Shown piece after piece: positions 56,631 through 64,000 of a DNA stretch of 64,000 nucleotides. Position 1 is the stretch's first letter. Every line of letters begins with the position of its first letter. Both the position numbers and the translations under genes were made by a program. The DNA lies in NCBI RefSeq assembly GCF_001653235.2, contig NC_035790.1, positions 6,572,001-6,636,000 of the forward strand. Reading direction: 5' to 3'. This DNA comes from Pochonia chlamydosporia 170. Taxonomy: Eukaryota > Ascomycota > Sordariomycetes > Hypocreales > Clavicipitaceae. The notes beneath the pieces are model-generated. The model searched no databases. It was given only the letters and a program-made list of their open reading frames with translations, and had not been told where the DNA came from.

Positions 56631-57857
56631 CTAAATCTTCCATTCAATGTCGTCAAATGACACAATAGGGCCAGTATATGTCACTGTATCCGCTTTCTTC
56701 GTTACGGATTCCTGTAATGTAAAACCAGCCATTTCCAAGATAGCCGTCCTTATTCCTCCCATCCCACCTCCATTCTTCAACTGTCCAGGACTCGCCATAC
56801 CTGCAGCCGTGATGTATATCTGCGATGCCGCACCCTCTGAATCTCTCCACTTACCACCAAACTGGGCATTCAAACGATCCAGTTCCTGTTGCACCGTCTC
56901 TGCAAGAAGACCACACTTCTCAGCCCACCCGTTCCTCGTCTTATCCGCCTTCGTCAAAACCACCACCGTCCGGGTATTAGCTTCCGCCAACGTCCTCAAC
57001 ATCCACTTATCCTCGGGTAATAACCTCTTCTCAGACGATATCAATACCACCGCCCCGCGTAACATCCTCCTCGCTTGGAGGTACTTCATAATGGCATCTC
57101 CCCAACTAGCCTGGCTTCTGAAGCCGTACCCAGGCGTGTCCACCACTATCAGGCTATGTCTAGGCGGCGGCATGCCCTTTGGTACCAGTTCCCTGGGTAT
57201 CTTGGGCAGTGGTCCTATTCCATAGGCGTTCATCAATGTCGTTCTGCCTGGTTTCTGGCTCACTCTCGCAGCCTTACCTTGGCCGACGAGGGCATTGAGA
57301 AAGGTTGACTTTCCAACGTTGGAGGAGCCGAGGACAACAATCTCGGGGATATGATTATTAATGGAGTGGTGCCGTAGAGCTTCGGCTGAGTAGAGGAATT
57401 TACATGGTGGTGCGAAGAATTTCTCGGCTGCGGAGAGCTGTTGAAGTTGGGGTTTGGTGGTGCGTGCTGTTACGTGGTAAGGTGAGGATGGATTAGGTTC
57501 GTGTCGTACAGATTTGCATGCTAGGAGGGTTTGCTTGTATGGACCGGATATGCTGGTGTCTTGTGGTGCTGTAGATTCGTGTTGTTGTGGTTGCACGGTG
57601 CTAGTTGATGAAGTACGGGGAGGTGAAGTGGTCGGTGTTTGTTGTTGCGAAATGGTACTAGAAGGTTGGGGTTCTTGATTCTTTTGTAATCCCGAGTCTT
57701 GATCCAAAGGTTTCTGAGTTGGACGTGATACGGGTCGTCGTGTTGGTCGTTGTCTTATACATTGGTTCGCTGAGACTGAAAAAGGAGCTGCATGAGATAC
57801 CACGACGCGTGGAAACGACCATAGCTGCCTCGGGCTCCATTGCCTCAACGGCGCCAT
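56631..57857 (-). CDS. EngB/YihA-type GTPase, probably mitochondrial
   Basis: This is a single exon of 408 residues from an ATG. About 150 residues of low-complexity N-terminus, rich in Arg, Ser and Thr (PLRQWSPRQLWSFPRVVV), precede the GTPase and look like a mitochondrial import signal plus linker. The G domain has G1 GSSNVGKS (177-184), G3 DTPGYGF, G4 TKAD, and family-specific GRTTLMNAY and SEKRLLPEDKWM. Bacterial EngB helps assemble the large ribosomal subunit; fungal homologues (Mrx8-like) act on mitochondrial translation. The whole core is present. It is convergent with the Rsm1-like gene and divergent from AlkB. Confidence 0.9.
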   Translation of the reverse strand: MAPLRQWSPRQLWSFPRVVVSHAAPFSVSANQCIRQRPTRRPVSRPTQKPLDQDSGLQKNQEPQPSSTISQQQTPTTSPPRTSSTSTVQPQQHESTAPQDTSISGPYKQTLLACKSVRHEPNPSSPYHVTARTTKPQLQQLSAAEKFFAPPCKFLYSAEALRHHSINNHIPEIVVLGSSNVGKSTFLNALVGQGKAARVSQKPGRTTLMNAYGIGPLPKIPRELVPKGMPPPRHSLIVVDTPGYGFRSQASWGDAIMKYLQARRMLRGAVVLISSEKRLLPEDKWMLRTLAEANTRTVVVLTKADKTRNGWAEKCGLLAETVQQELDRLNAQFGGKWRDSEGAASQIYITAAGMASPGQLKNGGGMGGIRTAILEMAGFTLQESVTKKADTVTYTGPIVSFDDIEWKI

Positions 57858-58247
57858 CCTGACTATAACGATGAGTGATCGAGACGCAAATATTGCATGA
57901 CGAAAAAATGAAGACTATTGATACCGTTAAGTGAGTGATGGATGAGGTTGAGTCTTGGATCCACGGGTGTTGCACCTCCAAAATATTATGTAACCCCACA
58001 ACAACTCTCAAACTCCACATTCAACGACTCATTGAGTCCAAGCCAAAAACTCATCAGACAAGCACCTCTATGAAACATCAACGAGGTCACTGAGACTCAA
58101 CTTGACAAATCGACTCCAAACCTTTCAAGGCACGCATCAATTCAATCTCTTTGAATTGCGCAAATACGAAAAAAATACACAAATTATCAGCCAAAGCACA
58201 CATCTCAGGCAACAACATCTACAGCCTCAAATTCAGCCGACACAACC
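57858..58247. promoter_or_regulatory. divergent promoter, EngB and AlkB genes
   Basis: This 390-bp shared spacer lies between the EngB and AlkB starts. A/T-rich stretches such as CGAAAAAAATACAC (about 58166-58180) lie on the AlkB side. No gene is visible. Confidence 0.4.
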
Positions 58248-59394
58248 ATGACCGTCTCACTTGCCGAGCTAGATGCTCACGAGCAACCATCAGATGAAAT
58301 GCGCACAGAATGGAAACACTTTTCTCGCTTAGAGCCGTCTGTTCTAGTGCAGGATCCCAGGATCGATGACCCTCGACTCCCACTATCTGAGAATGGATTC
58401 CAGACCGCAGGACAGATTACAAAGAGTCAAATAGCCGATGCATTTGCAGAACTGGGAGATGAATTCAGAGAGTTTGCTGATGGTGATGTTCCCATCATTT
58501 ATCACTCGTTGCTACCTGGTAAAGTCCCCCTTTACAGACGGCATATCACATTCCGTCCTTCACCATTCAAACCTCTCACCACAACTATACTAACACAACA
58601 TCCCAGGTCTCCTGGTAGTACCAAATCTCGTTCCACCAACCATACAAAAAGCACTTCTATCAAAAATGCTCCACAGAGACCTATCCAACCCCAAACACCA
58701 AACCAACATGCACCTTCACTACACCCTCCCCTACCCATCACCCTCAGACCCAAACCCAAATCCTCTTCACCCATCCTTCTTCACCCTCTCCCCCGACTCC
58801 TCCACAACATTCACGCCCAAAGACCCAACCGTCCACAAGCCCCTCACCCCACGACAAGTCCTCAACCGCCGCCTCCACTGGGTGACCCTCGGTGGCCAGT
58901 ACGACTGGACGAACCGCGTGTACCCAGACTCCGAACCGCCCCGTTTCCCTGCCGATCTATCCCAGTTCCTAGAGAAGCTGTTCCCCGAAACACTTGCCCA
59001 GGCGGCGATTGTGAATTTCTACAGCCCCGGAGATACGATGATGATGCACAGGGATGTGAGTGAGGAGACGGACAGGGGACTCGTGAGCTTGAGCTTCGGC
59101 TGCGACTGTTTGTTCATGATTGCGCCGAATGGAGGGGCTCTACAGGATGAAGGAAAGGGAGTTGGGAATGGTGAAGGAGACAAGAAATATCTGTTGCTGA
59201 GGTTGCGCTCCGGTGATGCTATTTACATGACTCAGGAGTCGAGATATGCTTGGCACGGTGTACCGAAGGTACTCAAGGGGACGTGTCCAGAGTACTTGGA
59301 GAATTGGCCAGCTGAGAATGGGGAATATCCCGAGTGGGAGGGATGGATGAAGAATAAGCGGATTAATTTGAATGTGAGGCAGATGAAGGACTAG
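58248..59394 (+). CDS. AlkB-family Fe(II)/2-oxoglutarate dioxygenase
   Basis: Exon 1 is 58248-58518 and exon 2 is 58607-59394. The 88-nt intron has donor GTAAAG and acceptor CAG, and the product is 352 residues. Iron ligands are H238-x-D240 (MHRD) and H307 (AWHGVPKV). R342 and R348 in RINLNVRQ match the 2-oxoglutarate-binding Arg region. The core also has VNFYSPGDTMMMHRD and LLRLRSGDAIYMTQ. ALKBH1-like members oxidatively demethylate nucleic acids (tRNA m1A, DNA 6mA and others); which substrate is used here is not deducible. The region around residues 110-170 is Pro/Ser-rich. The frame is open across the intron in another register, so the splice is required for the C-terminal catalytic part to join the N-terminus. 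Confidence 0.9.
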
Positions 59395-59604
59395 ACTTAT
59401 ATTTCAAAGTCACATAAAAGATAACGGAAAGATATATGAATGATGCAGACCTCTATGTATTAAGATCTAGGTATACAGTCCGTGTGCCGTGCACACACGC
59501 CCCAAAGCATGAATATAAAGATATACAAGTCGCTGCAGCTATTCTGATCCATGCGGACATCAACAATCAGTGCCGTGCTTTTCGCCAAGTAACACCAACG
59601 TTCC

Positions 59605-62600
59605 TTATGCAAACCCAAATCCTTGCGCATTCTCCAACGCCATGCCTAAACGCTCTCGCAATACTTCCTTGTCCTTGTACTCTGGTAACAATAGCGTTCC
59701 GTAACATGTGTATGCCGTGGGTAGGTGGCCGCCGCTACCCTCCTCTTCGCCGTTCTTCTGTACTACAAATTGCAAGTTTCGCATTCCACCCACCGGCACA
59801 CGATCTGATGCAGTGACGAATTCAAGCAGTTTGCGCTTCATCCTGTCATCGTATCTCTTCACAATGGACCAAAAGTCCTTGACTGTGTGGTGCGAGGAGT
59901 CCCAGCCAACGTACCGAGTGTATCTTCGTAGTTCTGAAATGTCGATGTCCTGCACACCCTCCACGACAGATTGCAAAATCGAGGGCGTCAACAGAGTGAG
60001 CGACTTTACATCTAAGCACGCCCGAAAGCCACGCTCGAATGCTCGGAACTGAGGTTGAATGGACACATCGGTAAGATAACGAATGTAATCGCTGACGTAT
60101 TCATCACGATTCTCATTCGTAACCAGCGGCGCCTCATCGTCGGATGCGGGGAGGCCGCTTCTCGTTGGAGGTGTCGGGATGCCCTGCGGCCAAGAAGAGT
60201 TCTCCTTTGTCATGGGGAGAGTTACATCGGAGCCGAAAGCGCCAACGGAGAATTCATACGTTCTTGCGAACACATCCTCTACCAAGCCGTCCTTCTCATC
60301 CCACTCTTGCAGCGCTGTGAGTCCATTTGCTAATTCTGGCCAGCCATCCGCAATGTGGTAAAGCTCCTCCACAGGTTGACCCAAGAGCTTTCTGTAAAGT
60401 GCCTTGGGGAAGGTTATTGGAAGTGTCAAGCCGTTGTAGACAGCTAGTGACATCAACAAGCCTACCATCTCAAACTTCCATTCTTCGACCAGTGATCCTG
60501 GGACGAACCATGCCATCCTTGTCCTGTCGTCAACCGTGAAAGCCCCATACTTAGGATCTAGACATTCAGCAATTGCCATTCGAAAGAATTCCTGTTGAAC
60601 GCCGCCCGAGTCAAATCCCTCCTCGCCGCCGGAGCCCTCCCCCAAGTGAACTTTCAAAGGTCTGAGCAGTTCTCTCTCCTGCCGTCTCCAAAGTTGATCA
60701 AATGCATCTCGGAGTACGTGCTCTCTGCTAATTGCAAGCACCAAGTAACGTGAAGAGGCGGTCTTGAGCAAATCCTGCAAGACATGCTTATGGTGAGTGT
60801 TGGTAACGAGACTTCCCGGATCAACAATAGCGCCCATCCGGGTCTTCAGGGAGCTGGATTCTTCGAATGTTCTGCTCATCCTCGAAAAGTTGATGGACCG
60901 GAAAAGGGAAACCAACGTCTCCGGGCTGAAGAGGTACGGGTGATCCAGAATGTGATGTCGTTGCCTGGTTGAAGTGAAATCAATCCACGCGACGGGAACT
61001 TCCATGGCATCCAATCGCTCTGAAAAATAGTCTACCCGAAACTGTATGTCGCCGAGAAGCAGCATATTTCTGTTTGCATCTACAGGGAAAGTTAGCTAAT
61101 GGTCTGAGCCCAAGAGTCATAATATAGCAAAGTCACTCACACAATGTGGCAATAAGAGACATCGCCCCATGAAAGGGGGTGTCATTTGCGTACTCGGGTC
61201 GCCCGTTCCATTCCTGAAGAAGTACCGCCCTCGCCCAGTCCAGCAGAAGCGTGGGGACTCGAGTTTCGTGCAGCAGACGTTCTGCTTGGGTAAAATCGAG
61301 GATGCGAACTGGTCCACTACCGACAAGATCCAGTTGATTTAGCAGCAGGCCTAGTACGTCAATACCAATTGCCTCCTCCGCATCGCCATCCCACTCTGCA
61401 ATTTCTGCGAAGCACTTGCGGGCTGTAATGGCACAGAAGAGCCTTCTTGCTAGTCGTAGAGCCAGTTCATTGGAGAAGATGTCATCATACTCCAGGCAAA
61501 CTGATGACGGCTGACGGGCAGCCGCACCCTGTCCAGCCAACACAAGTCCGCTGGAACGAATACGAGACATTTCGTATAGCGTCTTGGAGTCCGGCGCACA
61601 GGGGGCTGCCGCTACCAAAGCATGAAGACAAATTGACATGATGCAGCCAGCTTCAAAATTAGACAAAGATGGTTTCTGGTAGTCTCCAAAAAGCTTTCTT
61701 GCCGGCAGTCTAGTCGAACTTAGTACCTCTGGTGGCACAAACAAGCTCTTGGCCGCCATCCAAAGACTATGGAGGACGAGACTAGGTGCCACCCTAGTCA
61801 TCCGCAACATGCAGTACCAGAGTGTTTGAGAGTCAAATAACTTGCCGTCTTTGGTGAAGGACTTGACCAGTGAGTGAGGATCACTCATCACATTGAAAAT
61901 GGTCTGTTCGTTGAAAGCTTGCCACTTTCTGGAAGATAAAACAGCAGCTTTCAGCCCGCGGTTGGCCCTGTTTCTTTCCAAGCGTTTCGACTTATTCTGC
62001 GGTTTCGGGTGGCTTTCCGACAAGGTCAGCGGACCAAAGAATTGCTTCTCCTCGGTACTATCCTCTTGAAATACATCACATATGAAGTCTATCAATTCAA
62101 CATTTAATTGGCCCAGAGCCTGGGGTAAGGGATATTCTTTCCAAGACTCATCAGCTTCGGGTGGAGCTTTGCTGTGGTCCGCCGAGATTTGATTATGCCT
62201 CCTAGTTCTTGCTATAGTGAGTGCGTTGTTGGGCGACGGATCCTCCTCAGAATCTCCATGCTCTGACGAGACGGGATCAACTTCTTCAACAGGAGGCGGA
62301 GACAGGCAAGGAACATTCTCGAAAAAGGCTGGTTTGAGCGGAATTTCTGGCACAGTTCGGCCGATAACCCCTGGCGTTAACTTTGGAGCACGAGGCCTCT
62401 TATCCCCATGGAAATTATTCGACTTTTGGGGTGGCTTTTGTCCATCGTTTGGCACAGGTGGGGGTAGCGGCTCTAGAGATGTCTTCTTCTGTGGCTTTGA
62501 CGCGGCCGTCGTTTTGATGGAACCCTTAGTGTTTCTCTTCCGCCTTGAAGAATCCCTGGGGAATATTGTATCGTCGGGGAGGGCTGCAGGCTCGGCAACT

Positions 62601-63727
62601 GGCTGGTTACTGTGTTCTATGTCCGGCGTCGGTAGCGACTGTGACGATGATTTGGATGAAGAGTGTCGACTGAGTGATTGAGCGGCATTCCCAAGCCTCA
62701 ACGCCGAAGCTTGCCCACTTTCCTTGGGTTGGAGTGGTTTCAACGATGAGCCGGGGTCGCTGGCCTCAGAAATTTGTTCGGAGAGAGCTTGTAGTCCCTG
62801 AGGAGTAAGCCACTCCAGCATCTTGAAAGCTACTGTGCCAAAGGTTGAAGCTGCAAACGACCTGTAGTCGCGGCTCACAGGTTTCTCCGCTATATTGACT
62901 TTGTTGTTGCCAACATCAGATAGGTCTTTGTTGTGACAGTTGCGCCTACGTATCCCCGCCTCCGGAGTTTGTCGCCGGGTTTGAGCATTCGTGGGCTCGT
63001 TCGCTAGGCCCTCTAGAATGGAGACCCGACACCGCCCACCAGACGACAAAAGCTTCGGTTTGGATTCGGCACCCACAGAATTCTTGCGCGGCCCTGGCGA
63101 CCCGGGAGCTTTCGGTGATGTGGGCTCGGAGAGGGTTCGAGGCCGTGGTCGCTGCGTGGAGAAGATCAGATTATTCACGGCCGGGGGTGGATCGTTTGAT
63201 CGTCGCAAATACGGGCAGAGACCTCTGTCTGCATTATCCTGGCTGGCGAGATAAACAGCAAGTGTTCTCGCACTTGTGGGATTGTAGCGGCGAATGGGTG
63301 CCTTGCCTGCGAGGCGCTTCCGACCCGTGAAGCAGGTGGCAGTGGTGCATTGGGGAGAACCGCAACCGTTTCGGAGCTGTGCGATGTACCTAGTGAGGAG
63401 CAAGGAGATTAGTGTCGGGAAGAGATTTTGATGAGCAGAGGGCACGACGAGGAGGTTGGTCGCGGGCAGACAAACATACCTTTCAACAAGTAGCTGGAAG
63501 TCATGACGCCTACTAGCACGATATATGGCCAAGACTCGCCGCGGGTTTTCCACATCTTGGAGATACTCGTGAAGTTCTGCCGGCGCGTCGTCAGGTAAGC
63601 GAGCAAAGGGAGCTTCCTGCCAAAGGCCAGCTTCCAAGTCTATAATGTCGGTCGAGTGAAGTTGGTCGCAGGCATGGGGATCTGAGTTGCCACCATGACC
63701 AGGATCGGTATGCGCCGAGGCGCTCAT
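59605..63727 (-). CDS. HECT-type E3 ubiquitin ligase (HUL4-like)
   Basis: There are three exons: 63727-63480, 63389-61141 and 61079-59605. Introns are 90 nt (GTATGT...TAG) and 61 nt (GTGAGT...TAG), and the product is 1323 residues. The frame is open to 63991, but only from a TTG, so MSASAHTD at 63727 is used. Residues after the first junction contain a Cys-rich unit (CGSPQCTTATCF...GLCPYL), resembling the N-terminal zinc finger of some HECT ligases. A long disordered, Ser/Pro/Lys-rich centre follows. The C-terminal HECT domain ends with HLPTAYTCYGTLLLPEY, whose Cys (about 1291, 33 from the end) is the thioester site. It should accept ubiquitin from an E2 and pass it to substrates. Yeast Hul4 (892 residues) is the nearest named relative by layout. 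Convergent with AlkB. Confidence 0.92.
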
Positions 63728-64000
63728 GATGAACGATGTACTGTGTTCAGGTGATGCATCGGCTGTGTCCTGCCGCCCTGAGACGTGGAGTATTTCAATA
63801 AGGTCAAAGATGAACTTCTTCGTGCGATGATAATTGCGAGATGCCTTGGGGCAAAGGCAGAGGTGAATACGAGATGAGACAGGTGGTGCAGACGGTGATG
63901 ACGGATGGTTGAGCAGGTCAACTCTGGTCTGGTCTGGTGGCGCTTGCCGGGGACTAAAGCACCAGCGGCTGTCAACGCTCAAACGGATCAACTAAATTGC
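63728..64000. promoter_or_regulatory. upstream region of the HUL4-like gene
   Basis: This 273-bp stretch reaches the window edge. It contains CTGGTCTGGTCTGG at 63924-63937 (about 200 bp upstream of the start), the same type of element as upstream of BLM10. Confidence 0.5.

Overview
The window is nuclear DNA from a filamentous ascomycete. Genes carry short introns of about 48-116 nt with GTATGT/GTAAGT-type donors, CTAAC/CTGAC-like branch sites and YAG acceptors. Several families are typical of Pezizomycotina: a bZIP factor with the DETAAD-RRRTQIRLAQRAYRHRK basic region, a fungal rhodopsin-like receptor, an SRP40-type protein and Rsm1. A Sordariomycete, probably of Hypocreales, is my best guess from general appearance, but no rRNA or marker gene is present to prove it. 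I found no CRISPR, rRNA, confident tRNA or intact transposon.

Layout. Positions 0.5-20 kb hold well-spaced genes: a plant-type asparaginase (-), a bZIP factor (-), a protein kinase with an HLD catalytic loop (+), a LYR-motif mitochondrial protein (-) and a conserved-looking disordered protein (+). They are separated by long non-coding stretches of 2-3.7 kb. Positions 20-26 kb carry BLM10/PA200, the proteasome activator. At 26.8-27.0 kb lies a previously easy-to-miss 43-residue secreted peptide gene, next to a membrane-anchored S33 peptidase.

Positions 29.7-43.6 kb look accessory. They hold an SDR, a fungal transcription-factor-like protein without a zinc cluster, a rhodopsin-like receptor, an APC permease, a Mn-type CDF transporter, an unrecognised helical plus beta-propeller-like protein and a ThuA-like protein. 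Two pairs are divergent from shared promoters that contain inverted CGG half-sites. After a 3.5 kb gap come an ADGF-type adenosine deaminase (47-49 kb) and a conserved membrane protein (50.5-52.2 kb).

Positions 52.7-64 kb are compact housekeeping genes in alternating convergent and divergent pairs: SRP40-like, Rsm1-like C3HC zinc finger, EngB/YihA mitochondrial GTPase, AlkB dioxygenase and a HUL4-type HECT ubiquitin ligase.

Gene models were spliced by eye. Introns were accepted when donor, acceptor and reading frame agreed and, where possible, family sequence continued across the junction. Starts use ATG only. Several longer open frames begin at TTG or GTG and were trimmed to the first ATG. 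Family assignments come from remembered motifs; no database search was run.
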